From Larus michahellis (Eukaryota > Chordata > Aves > Charadriiformes > Laridae): a stretch of 64,000 bases of DNA. The notes beneath the pieces are model-generated. The model made no database searches and was not told where the DNA came from. It saw only the letters and a list, made by a program, of their open reading frames with translations. The translations under genes were made by a program, and so were the position numbers. The DNA lies in the NCBI RefSeq assembly GCF_964199755.1, contig NC_133903.1, forward strand, positions 439,001 through 503,000. Reading direction: 5' to 3'. Of this stretch, positions 23,501 through 34,480 are shown piece after piece; within the stretch, counting starts at the first letter, position 1; the number at the start of each line of letters is the position of its first letter.

Positions 23501-26500
23501 TTGTTCCAGGAGGAGCTTGGAGGCCTGTAAAAGCAGCTGGAGACGAGAGGGAGACAGCCCCTCTACCTCTGCGGCAGCCTGCTGTTTCCTGAAGACATAT
23601 CAGCCCCATTTTCTTTCCTAAGATTTCCTCTAATTGAGGAAAATAGGTGAGGCTAGGATAATCTGCATTATGAAGTCTTTGATGAACTTTTTTTTTTTCC
23701 CCGCCCCTAATTTAGTCAATATGTTAAAAAGAGAACGAGGGGAAAACAAATCAAGTCATGATTTCAGAGCTGGCAGGGAAACCATTTTTAGCATGACTGG
23801 TTATTTGAGTTTCCAAATTTAGAATTTGGAAAAATGTTCGCCATTCCAAAGAACAGCTCGAAAATAATTACTAGGAGCCATGGAGAATGTAGCAGGTAAC
23901 TCCATTATTGGCTTCATGTCATAATTAGGAAATTCATGAGACTTAAGGAATCCTGTGCTTTCAAACATTGCCATGTTCAGACTGTATTTTCTAATCCATT
24001 CCAAGTCAAATTAGATTGTTTGCACTGGGAATTACTGCCTGAAAATTGATTGGCTTTTCTCAGTGTGGTGTGTCAAGTGTTAAAGGGGACCTGCAGTTGC
24101 AAGACTGTCAAACTATATGCTGAATAATCTAAAAAAAATAGTGTAGATAGTAAGCGTGTAATACTTTTGCTAGGTAATGTAGCTGTCTCTCATAGTTTTG
24201 TTTATGTGCCTGCTATGGACCAGATCGAATGCTATGTTGAAGACTTTAAACAGTACTTTGCCATAGGCTGCTGCCAATTTGTCTGTATTTTCTTTAAAAA
24301 TGCTGCTTTAGGTAGATTTGGAATTTCTTCTCTCTCTTTGAAGGAAAACTTTGCCTTTCTCAATTGACAAATTTGTGTTTACATTTAGGTTGGGTTTTTT
24401 TAATTGAAACGGGATTCTTAATGTTAGTATTTTCTTAGCAGAACCAAAGAAGTTGTGGTTCTATGGCTGATGCAGACTTCATACGGAACTAAACTACTTT
24501 CTTTATTAAATACTTCAAAAAGTTTGCGAAGTTTCCATGACAAAGTATGGACTTTGTCTTTCCTTAGAAAGTCTGTCCTTCTAAGGCTTTCCTTAGAAAA
24601 ACTTCTGTTTGTAGATTTTGTGGTTGTCCATAGTATTGTACACACTCCGCAGCCAGGCTGACTGACTGCCTCTGCTGCTGCCTATTGCTCTTCACCTAAC
24701 TCACAAGAGCAAAATGAAGTCGATGAGAAAGTACTGCAATTTCTGCTCTGCTCTCCTCCCCGGCTGTGAAAATCAGATGAGCTTTTGAATTAGTTTCATG
24801 CCAGTGCTTTTAGCCAAACGAGTGCAGCAGTTGAAGGAGTTTTTCTGTGTGTGAGGATGAAACAAAAATGAGAGGTTTGACTCAGAAATTTGAGCCCAGA
24901 GCTTGGGAAGAAGAAATAAAAATGTGTTTATTTAGCTCAAGTAACGTTTGTGGGAGTAAAAGGAAAGGGAGAAGGATGAGAATGACGGCAGTGTAGTCTC
25001 AGTATGTTGCAGTTACCAACCATGAGCCGAGGTCAGTGCTGTAGCAGGTGTATCGATATATTTCCAAAAGTGTTGAAATGCGTCAAATTCATACAGCAGA
25101 GTGTTTACCTGTTTCCCCCCCCTGTTTTTTTTCCTAGTGGTGTAGATCTTACTTTCTCCCAGTTTGCCTGTCTTTCCATAGATAGGTATTTGGTTTAAAC
25201 TTTGAACCTTGCCTAGCTTAGCCTACTTAACTTAACAGTGAGTTTAAACTTGGCTTTAGGATGTGTTTCAGGAGCATTTGGCTATTCTAAAGATTCAAAA
25301 CGCAATGTAAGTACTGAAAGCCTTAATAAAAATTACAGCTTTTGGGTTGGGGGGGAGGTGAGGCTGGCAATAGCTTAGAGGAGTTTGTCAAGTGCATTAC
25401 TTGTCTTTATGTGACAATATATCCAGGTCAAAATTTATAGCCATTATCAATCATTAATGTATTTTATATGCTTTTTTTCTGTTCACAGTTATTTACCAAA
25501 AGAAAACAGCATGCTCAATAATTTAACATAACTGTATGCTGTAGCGTGGTGCTGTGCTGTGATCTGCCCAGGTGGATTTCTTTGTCCTGTAGGTTTGGCC
25601 GGAGGACAGCGTTGAGAGGTTTCATCAGCGTGAGAGCAGGGCTCCGGCAAGAGTTGCAATGTCAGCGTGCACCTCGGATGCAATTGAGGGTGCTGCTTCA
25701 GCTGTCTGCAACGTAGTTCTAGTTCAAGAAGTGTCAAATGTGTTTTTTTTTTTCTAAACTTCATGAAGTGGTTTGTTTGGGGGTGGAGAGGTTGTCTGTT
25801 TGGGGGTGTTTTGTTCTGTTTTGTTTTTTTTATACTACAGCTTTTGTTGTATGGTTTTACAGTCTGTGTAACTGTAGGTTTTAAGGCATTTGCTGTTTCC
25901 TGTCCTGCAGGTGCTTATGGGCAGCTGGGTTGTTCTGCAGGCTCACCTCTTAGACGTTTCACATATGAAAGTTATAAATGAAAACCTTTTTTAGTTGTTA
26001 CTGTTTCAGCCATTCCTGTACTCTATGTATAAACTTAAAGTCCCTTCATCTGGGATGGCTTATTCAGTGTTTCTTACGCCAAAGTTCAATAATCATAGCA
26101 GATAGCCTTTCTTCTAATTGCTTTATGGCACTGTTAATAAAAGCCTTTCTTGGAAATACCTCTGTATAAAGGGATGAGGATTTTCAACCTTGTGTTGTAA
26201 CCCTCTCCTAGAGAATATGTTTCCCTCTTGTTTTTTGAACAATATTTGCATGCTTAGCTGAACAGATTCAAATATTTTTACCCTGGGTGCCTGAAAACAA
26301 GAATAATTGGAATAATAAGATAGGGGCACAGGCTGGGTTGTTTTGTTCCCCTGCTGTGATACATCACCACATCAGTATTACGGAGCGATGCTTCACCTCA
26401 GTTTTCAGAAGCTTTTAGTGACTGATTATGCAAAGCTTTTATTCTTCTAACTCTGCTCTAGTGGCTGAAGTTAAGTACAAATAAATGTTTTGATGGTGGG

Positions 26501-29500
26501 GCTTTGGCCTATAATCTAAAGTTACTTTGAAGATGCAGTGTAGGTGTCTGTCATCTTAGCTTACTTCTCTCTTTTTGTATTTTGTGGTAGTACATAGTAA
26601 CATTGGGATTTGACTGTTTGATAATTTTCCCCACCATGTCACCAATTAAGTTTCTGAAGTGTCTTGTGTTGTAAAATTCATTTATTCCTTTAAAATCAAA
26701 TTATTGGTGCTAGCATACTTTCAGATTATCACCGGACCTGTGGTATCCATTGCCCTTGTACTTTTCCAGCTATTCAGCATCTAAAGAATGTACTGAGGCA
26801 TGTGACGGCACTCTTGAGAATTGAAAGCTAATGCAGCCTTGCTGCATAATGCCCAGTGATAATGCAGAACAGATAGCGTAATCTACAAAAACATCACCTG
26901 CAAGCTATCTGCTGTGAGTAACCTCTAAATCTTGTGTAGTGCTAGCACCTCTTCCAGTACAATGGTATACAGGTAACTTACATCCATGCTACCGAGATTA
27001 ATGGATTTACAGTTCTGTTCGTACAGCTTAGTTCTGGAAGCCTGGATTTTGTCCTAATTTGGTGATCAACTTGCTCAGAAAAAAAGGATATCTCCCTTCT
27101 CATCCTTGGCATCAAGTGTTATAAAGCACATCATCACTTTTTGAATAATTAATTATTTCCTTTATCACTTTAGGTATTTCTGGGAAAAGCCAGCTTCTGT
27201 TTGCACTGGTCTTCACTACCCGTTATCTGGACCTCTTCACTTCATTCATTTCATTGTATAACACATCTATGAAGGTAGAGTATACCGAAGAGTTAGAAAA
27301 GATAGTAATGTTGCATGCAGAGTGCATAATTTCATCAATAAAAGCCTTTTTAAATGGCCCACTGCACAGTTATTACAGAATAAGTTCTAGATGGGCTTTG
27401 GATAAAGAATGTGGAAAATGGACTCAAAACCCTACTTTTTTTCTATACTCCACATGCAATTTTTAAAAACTTTTTTTATGGGGACGATGTTGTTTAGAAC
27501 AAATGCCATTTTGGTTATTGAAAATACAAGTTTTTGGAAAAAATGGTTCAAGTGAATTGTATTTCTCAATTGAGACATTAGAGCTTAAGTAAATATCTTT
27601 TTATCCACTATAAGGTAAATTGCCAGAATTGTAGCTAGTGTCTGGTCAGAGGCGGATCAAAAGTTGACAGAAGTATGCTTTTGGGAATGTAGCTCCCATC
27701 AGATTGTACCCAGTTCACTTGCCCACTGAATGTTAGTGAACCCATATTTGTTTTTGTTACTTCTTTCTTTATTCCTGCAATTTCTGATGCTGAGTACAAG
27801 AAAACAAAGCAGTAGACTGTGAGAGTGCAGCATGTTTGTGGCACCAGTAGAGATTGGTGCATTTGTGGCACCAGAGCAGACACCTTTTTTAAGGCAGTTC
27901 CTTTATTCTTGGATTTTCTTGATGTTCTCCAACTTTAGTTCAGAGGAACTTTGCCAAGAGAAAAGACTAGATAGGCAATAACGCAAAATGTACTGAAGAA
28001 TTAGGGGAATAATACTGTAAAATAAAATTTTAGATCTTAAACTCACTCACACTGTTGTTTTCTAACAAGTCAAACATGTAAGCTTAAGTTTTAATATTAA
28101 CAGTCTAGATGAAGAACTGTAGATTAAGTAAAATACTCTTGAAACACAAGCTTTTTTCCTACGTAATTTCTGAGCACGCTAAAGGTGCAGCTATGATTTT
28201 TTGCAATTTAGTTATTGGTTGTGCTTCAGGGTCATGACCATGTCTTTGTTCTGCAGCCCTCCTACCCAGAAAAGGAATGAATATGGGGAATGACACTTGT
28301 GATACTCAGCTTCATACTAAAATGAGTCTTTCCAGTAATGAAAGAGTGGTCCTCTGGTCAAATCCAATATTAACTTGCAAAATGGAAGCATCAGTTACAG
28401 TTTCAAAGGCTACTGCTTAGAGAGACTGCCAGATGTAATTGGCTTTTCGGCCTGTCATTGTAAGGCCAAGAGAAAGCTGCTTGAGGGTCCCGACACAGCT
28501 TCTTGTTCTATCTTTGTATATTCAGGTGTATTTAACATTAGACAGTTGTAGAGAACATGAACTACTATACAAATAAGCTTACCCAGAGCACAACTAGAAG
28601 AACTGTCTATTCTGAGGAAAAGATTGTAAATTACTACTGTAATTGGTGGTAAAAAATGTTGTCAGTTTCTGTAGAGTTAGGATTTTCTTCAGTATTTGTA
28701 GAGGAATATTAATTAAACTACAGGTGCCGACTTGCTGTATTTGTCTGGCAGTGGTCATCAGATATTTAGGAAAATTAATTTCTTCTGTGTTCCAGGAATG
28801 TATACAGAAATACACTAATTGGCGCTATCTGTCTTTCTTAATGACCTGCAGATGAATTTTTGTGATTTGTAGCATTCTGCATCTTACAGTTTCTTTTTCA
28901 TGGTACCTGTATCTGAGGATTGGATGCATTTCTGCTGGTGCAATCTGCAGTCATTTTTCTACCGTTGTGTTATTTTTTATCTTTAAAAACAAAAACTTTT
29001 TGAGTGTCCCAAAACACATGATAATTCTCATGAAGAAATCTTTAATAAGGAGTTGGGGTTCACTCACACTTTCACAGTTTCTTCTATGACCATACCAATT
29101 ACGATTAGTTTACACCTGTAGTAGGGATTCCCCGTAACTGATACCCCATCCTGTGGTCCTTCATCTCCAGTCAGCTGGGGTGCTACTGTAGTAGAGTCTT
29201 GGGATTCTTAGCTCCTTAATATAGTATTTGCAGCATTTTTTTATCCCTGAGCAGTGTTTTTAGTGATAAGTAGCATCTGCAAACAATGGGTTTTTAAATC
29301 TGTTAGTTTTCAGTTGTAAAGAACCTATATTTAATGTGATAAATGGTTTGGAATATTTAATATTTGTGATGAAACTGAGGCAGAAGCTGAACTGTTTGTC
29401 TAGTCTACTGCACTATGTTGTCTCCAGGACAATGTGAGCTCTGTCCTGATGATGGCAGATTGACCTTTAGAAAGTAATGTATTCTCTCAGATTCTGTTTT

Positions 29501-32500
29501 CTCATCTGTAAAATAAAGATATTTGCCTATTCAACAGGGAATAGCTATGAAGTCTACCATAACAATTAAAAATGCTAACTTTAGACACAACTGAAATTGA
29601 AACTGAATTCTGGTTCAGTGCTCCTAGCAGTCTGTTAGTTTTGCAGGTTTTATGGCGGTTGGCTGGTGAAGAACACTGGCCAATTGCCACTCTTCAGATT
29701 TTAGAGATGTTTAAAGGTCTAAATCAAATCATCTAATTTGTGATATGTTAAATGGCTGAGTCTGAATGGGGCTTATTGAGTAAATTTTTAATTGCCACAT
29801 GAGACACACCACTCCCAGGCTTTTTGCATGTAAAGAGACCCCTGCCATCATTATTGCACGTATGCACGTGCACATTTTCAACATCAGTGTTCTGGGCCAG
29901 TGCTTCCCTTGCAGTAGCAGAAGGGGTATTCCTTCTGCAGTCAGTTCCTTAGTTCTGTCTGCTCAGGAAACGGTCTGTAAGGAAACTTTGACTTCAACCA
30001 GAGGCAAGGTGATGGTTTTAAAGCAGCAAAGCCACTAGAGCCCAGAGTCATTGGTTTTGAGTTATTACTCTGCTGAGAAAAGTTAAATACCACCACATAG
30101 CCTGGAACTGCAAATGCAGGTAAACAAACAATACAAACAACCAAAAAAGACAGCACTTAGTGCCTGGGAATATCCTTGTTCAGCGACTTTGGTCTAATCC
30201 TGCAACCTCTGTGCGTTGTTCTGTTTTTTGTTTCTTCTTTCCTTGCTCTTTAGCTTATCTACATTGCTTGCTCGTATGCCACTGTGTATCTGATCTACAT
30301 GAAATTTAAGGCCACCTATGATGGAAACCATGATACGTTCAGAGTGGAGTTTCTGATAGTTCCTGTTGGTGGACTCTCGTTTCTTGTCAATCATGACTTC
30401 TCTCCTCTGGAGGTGAGTTGAGGATGGGCAGGAGGTTATACTTTTTTCTCTAAAATTATTTAGAACATGAAGATGAGCATTTTTAGGCTGATTGAGGAAC
30501 GCTTGAAAGATGCCTGTGTCTAGTAGGTTCTGGCTTAATGCATCTTTACAGTGTGGATTTCTGTGAAAATTTAAGGCACTTAGGAGACTAGCATTAGCAT
30601 CAACACTGGTTATTTTAGAAATGGGAAGGCTTTATCTTTTTCCCCAGTGTACTCTGATGGTTATATTAATTCAGAAGTATCCTTCCTTATGTTATCTTTG
30701 TTAAAGAAATGCCCCAGAATGCGGTTTGTGAATAGTTGGTGCCACCTGTTGAAAACAAAAGGAACTATACTACTTCTTAAATTTTGTAGAATAGCAAATG
30801 GTCTAGAGTATTAGAAAGAATTGCATTGTATTTGAAATGCAGCTATGTGTTTTCCTAACAGGAAAATTATATTAAAAATGTAATTATAGAGTTCAAACTC
30901 TGTATTTCCCCATGAAATAATGAATAGCTTTAGATGCTTATCTGAAGTGGATTGAACTGCATTTTTATATTCATTGGCATTAAATTATTTTATTAGAGAC
31001 TAAAGGAGTTTTAGCTCCAACACTTTGAGACATTATTTTAAATTTTGTTCTGTATTAACTCATTCTTTAAAACCAATAGATTTAAAAAGTTGGAAGAATG
31101 TGGCGGGAAGAAGGACTTCCATCTTCCCTGCAGCTTTTCACAGCACCAGCTCTGTAAACTGCATGTCGTGGTACTGTGAATCCTGAATTGATGGATGCGC
31201 ATAAGTTTCCTCATGAATAAACCTACGCCTGCCAGCTCACTGGACAGCTGGTGTGGAGAGTCTGTTGTCTGCCAAGAGAGTTGTTCCCTCCTACCGTCCC
31301 GTGGTTGATTATGAAGCTTTCACTTAGTTTTTACTGTACCAAGAATGGTTTGCCAAAATACTGTACTTATTCATAACATTGTTAGAAAGTGAAAAGTCAA
31401 GCCAAGTCAAATATCCTCTTCGCTTCTTATCAGTAAGACAGTTGAATATATTTGTGGGGTTTTTTTCCTTTCAGATACTGTGGACCTTCTCCATCTATCT
31501 CGAGTCGGTTGCTATTCTCCCTCAACTTTTTATGATCAGCAAAACTGGGGAAGCAGAGACCATCACTACTCACTATCTTTTCTTCTTGGGTCTGTACCGT
31601 GCCTTGTACTTAGTCAACTGGATTTGGCGCTACTATTTTGAGGGATTTTTCGACCTCATAGCCGTTGTTGCTGGTGTGGTCCAGACCGTTCTTTACTGTG
31701 ACTTCTTCTATTTGTATGTTACAAAAGGTAAGCAGTGCAATAACTTTCAGCTTCAGGTTCTGGAATGTAGCAGTTAACACGTTCGTAGGCATCTGCTGTA
31801 TCGACATTACTAGGTTGTAAATGCTGCGTGCAAATTATTGCTGAAATCTCCTTGATAGATTTATCAAGTAGACTTTCTGCTAGTGTGGGGCGTTTCTGAG
31901 GATTGTTCTGATTGTGGGTAGAATATAAATGTGTAAATGGTCTGATGAACTTAATTGATAAATTTAAAATAAGTATGGCTAAATACGTGTTGCTGTTATC
32001 TTCCATAACTAAGCATGATCCTCGTGCTTCTCCTGACAACATACACTGTTTTGTGCAGATTCCATGCTTACAGACACCTTTCTCAGTGATTTAAATACCT
32101 TAAGAGTCCAAAGGATTTTGGATGTTTCTGTTTATGCTAAGCGTAGAAGCAGTTATTTCTGCTTGGTGCATTAGCAATACTGCCCTTGTTCACATTCCAG
32201 CTTCCATCATATCACTACAAAGCTATATGGGGGTGTGTTGTTCTAGTATTAACTCTTAAGAAACCAGGGTCATAGGCTAGTATTTCCTGAGGATGAAAAG
32301 TGAGAATTCCAGGGTGCCACGAGAGGGCAGGGTTGGAATAGTTGTTAATTCATCATAGTTTTACCAGTATGTATTGGAGAGAGAGGCAGGCTTGGAAGGA
32401 CTGTCTGCAGAGCACCCAGTGACTCTCTGTGACAGGTTTTGGTCCCTTTGAAGTTTTAACAGCATGTGCTTCTCGTAGGTCACGTCTGTTCTGCTAACTG

Positions 32501-32560
32501 TTTCCTTTCCCACTTTTCCTTACAGTACTCAAGGGAAAGAAGCTCAGTTTGCCAGCGTAA
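20568..32560 (+). CDS. KDELR2: KDEL endoplasmic reticulum protein retention receptor 2
   Basis: Five coding exons: 20568-20658, 27174-27274, 30254-30412, 31475-31727 and 32526-32560. All are GT-AG with matching phases, giving 639 nt and 212 aa, the standard family length. The product starts [20 protein letters not shown] and ends [11 protein letters not shown]. It is a seven-transmembrane receptor of the ER-Golgi boundary that binds C-terminal KDEL/HDEL signals in the acidic Golgi and returns escaped chaperones to the ER in COPI carriers. The conserved Asp193 (in [11 protein letters not shown]) and the cytosolic lysine-rich tail at 204-207, used for retrograde transport, are present. Differences from human are few and conservative (for example Ile in [10 protein letters not shown] and Tyr in WRYYFEG). 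The start is fixed by homology and by a GCCGCC Kozak context immediately before ATG. Intron 1 is 6.5 kb. The downstream neighbour DAGLB follows head-to-tail. Confidence 0.98.
20659..27173 (+). other. KDELR2 intron 1
   Basis: The first kilobase is CpG island, including a long G-run facing a long C-run at 20868-20900. From about 21,900 on it is ordinary AT-rich intron. I see no CR1 copy, no RNA gene and no open frame with coding character. Confidence 0.8.
20868..20900. repeat. G-run / C-run inverted repeat
   Basis: A run of about 11 G, a short CGACTG spacer and a run of about 15 C, followed by GGGG. The two runs are complementary and could form a stem, and the G-run could also take part in a quadruplex. 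Length is likely to be polymorphic or mis-sequenced. Confidence 0.85.
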
Positions 32561-32809
32561 GTGCCAAAAAACCATCACCAGCATCTGTCCTTTGGGATGC
32601 TTGGACAGAACAATCCTTATCACAAGCAAAGGCGAAGATGCTTGAGACAGAAAGTCAGAAACACAGCTCTTTATAGTGCAGGTAGTCATCAGCGGCTCTG
32701 TAAGAACGGAGGAAAAACAACCAGCAGATTTCTGTTTGATGCATCTTGCCTTTATCTTTTTTATTACTATGTATAAAGATTTTTTACATAAAGAAACTTA
32801 TACTGTATT

Positions 32810-32815
32810 AATAAA
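32810..32815 (+). terminator. Proximal poly(A) signal, KDELR2
   Basis: AATAAA 250 bp after the stop codon, in an AT-rich context. Use would give a short 3' UTR; not provable from sequence alone. Confidence 0.45.
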
Positions 32816-33569
32816 TTCAGTGTATGGTTTCAATTGGAATAGTTCCAAAAGTGAGATTTTTGTGAGATTGTTTATGACCAGGAACAAGTGCAAACTTTTT
32901 TTTTAATTTTCAATAATTTCTTTGAAATGACTGATTTTTTTTTCTTTTTTTTTTTTTTCAGTGCACAGATTTGTGCATCCTTGATGGATGGTAGTCATCT
33001 GTTCTTTCCCTTTGATTCAATTTTCATTCCACTGTATTTATTTTTTTTCCAAAAGGTGAATATATGTCAACTCTGAATCTGAAACCACCGATGTTTGATG
33101 TGATGTGTGCTGGTGCCCAGTCTTTGTGCCATCCGCTGACATGGGGTTCCCGTTTCAAACAGACGTTGGTGCCAGAAGGGGAGCCGTCGCCTCTCGTGGT
33201 TGTTCCCCTTCTGGCGGGGCCGGTGGCTGGGGAGGCCGGTGCCGTTCCTGCCGTGCCGCCTGCCTGGGACCACCCCGGTGCCGGGAGCACGCGGCAGCGC
33301 AGCCGCAGACACCGGGGGCTCGCACCGTTGATTGCAGACATCTGCAGGCGACCATTTTAAACAGTAACTACATTTTCTTTTTAATTAATGCTTTATAAGC
33401 AACTTCCATGTTCAGCTTCAGGTGGTTTTCAATGTCACTTTTGGACAATTAATATTTTTTTTTTTACAAACTTTTCAAAATCAGCAGCACCAGTTACCAT
33501 TCTTTATCCTTTAAATGATTCCCTTTTTTTACTGAGCTGTTGCATGATTTATCCTGTGTTACCATCCTC

Positions 33570-33575
33570 AATAAA
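33570..33575 (+). terminator. Distal poly(A) signal, KDELR2
   Basis: AATAAA followed by a TG/GT-rich stretch (GAAATGGTGAAGATGTTGAGTG) that fits a downstream element. It lies just before the DAGLB CpG island. Confidence 0.8.
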
Positions 33576-33619
33576 CACTTTATGAAATGGTGAAGATGTT
33601 GAGTGTTTGATTCCATGCG

Positions 33620-34480
33620 CCTGGGACCGGGTGAAAAGGCGCAGTCGGGAGTGTCGCTTTGCCCTGTTGAAATGCGGTCTGTTTAAGGCGTTATCGCCCG
33701 ATGACGCCATGGTGACGTAGTTCTGCTTGGCTCAGAGCGCGGTCCCGGGTTTGGTGCGCTGCCCCTTTAAGGAGCACGCGCCGCATCGCCCGTGCGCGCG
33801 TCGGGCGGCCCCGCGCATGCGCCTGGCTGAAAGGCCCCGCCGCGGCGGGAAGGCCCAACGCGCGGTGCGTCATGACGTGGCGCTCGGTGACGCGCGGCCT
33901 GCCCCCGGGCGCGCTGTGGCCTGCGGCGGCGGGACGACGGCGGCCGCGGGCGAGGGGCCGAGCCCGGCGCCCCTGAGGGAGCGGCCCGCAGGATGCCGGG
34001 GCTGGTGGTGTTCGGCAGACGCTGGGCCATCGGCAGCGACGACTTCGTCCTCCCGGGGGCCTTCGAGCTCCTGGTCCGGCTGGTGTGGTGAGGCGGCGCG
34101 CCGGGCCGTTACTCCGCGGGGACCGGGCGGCCTGGACGTGGGGCGGGCTGGCGCCGGGACCGGCGCCGTGCGTCCGGTCGGGGGCGGGTGCCGCCGAGGC
34201 TCCGTTACTGCGGGGCGGACGCGGCGATCCCCCTGCTGGGCTCGGCCCGGGCCCGGCGGGGTCGATGCGATGAGCGGCGCGGCGGAGCGGGGCTGCTGCC
34301 GTCTGCGAACGGCTTGTGATCGCCGCCGGGCGTTCGCGCGGGCATTTCACCGTCGAGTTCCTGACAGAACAGCTGCCCGTCTGCCCAGCGCTGTGCAAGG
34401 CTTCCGCTGGGATGGGGACGCTGCGTCAGGGCGTCGGCCCGCAGTGCGCGCCCTGCCCTTCCCGCCGCAGCTGCTGCTCT
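33620..34480. promoter_or_regulatory. DAGLB: CpG island / promoter of DAGLB
   Basis: A CpG-rich block surrounds the DAGLB start codon at 33993, beginning only about 25-50 bp after the KDELR2 poly(A) region. It contains four TGACG motifs upstream of the ATG: 33702-33706, 33713-33720 (TGACGTAG), 33873-33880 (TGACGTGG) and 33888-33894 (TGACGCG). No TATA box is evident. The island covers exon 1 and the short intron 1. Confidence 0.8.

Larger units (their letters stand above)
32561..33595 (+). other. KDELR2: KDELR2 3' UTR
   Basis: About 1.0 kb from the stop codon to just after the distal AATAAA. It includes an internal AATAAA at 32810-32815 that could give a short isoform, a long T-rich tract near 32,933-32,960, and a GC-rich island at about 33,120-33,330 that is unlike the surrounding AT-rich UTR. 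Short open frames on both strands have no coding support. Confidence 0.75.
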
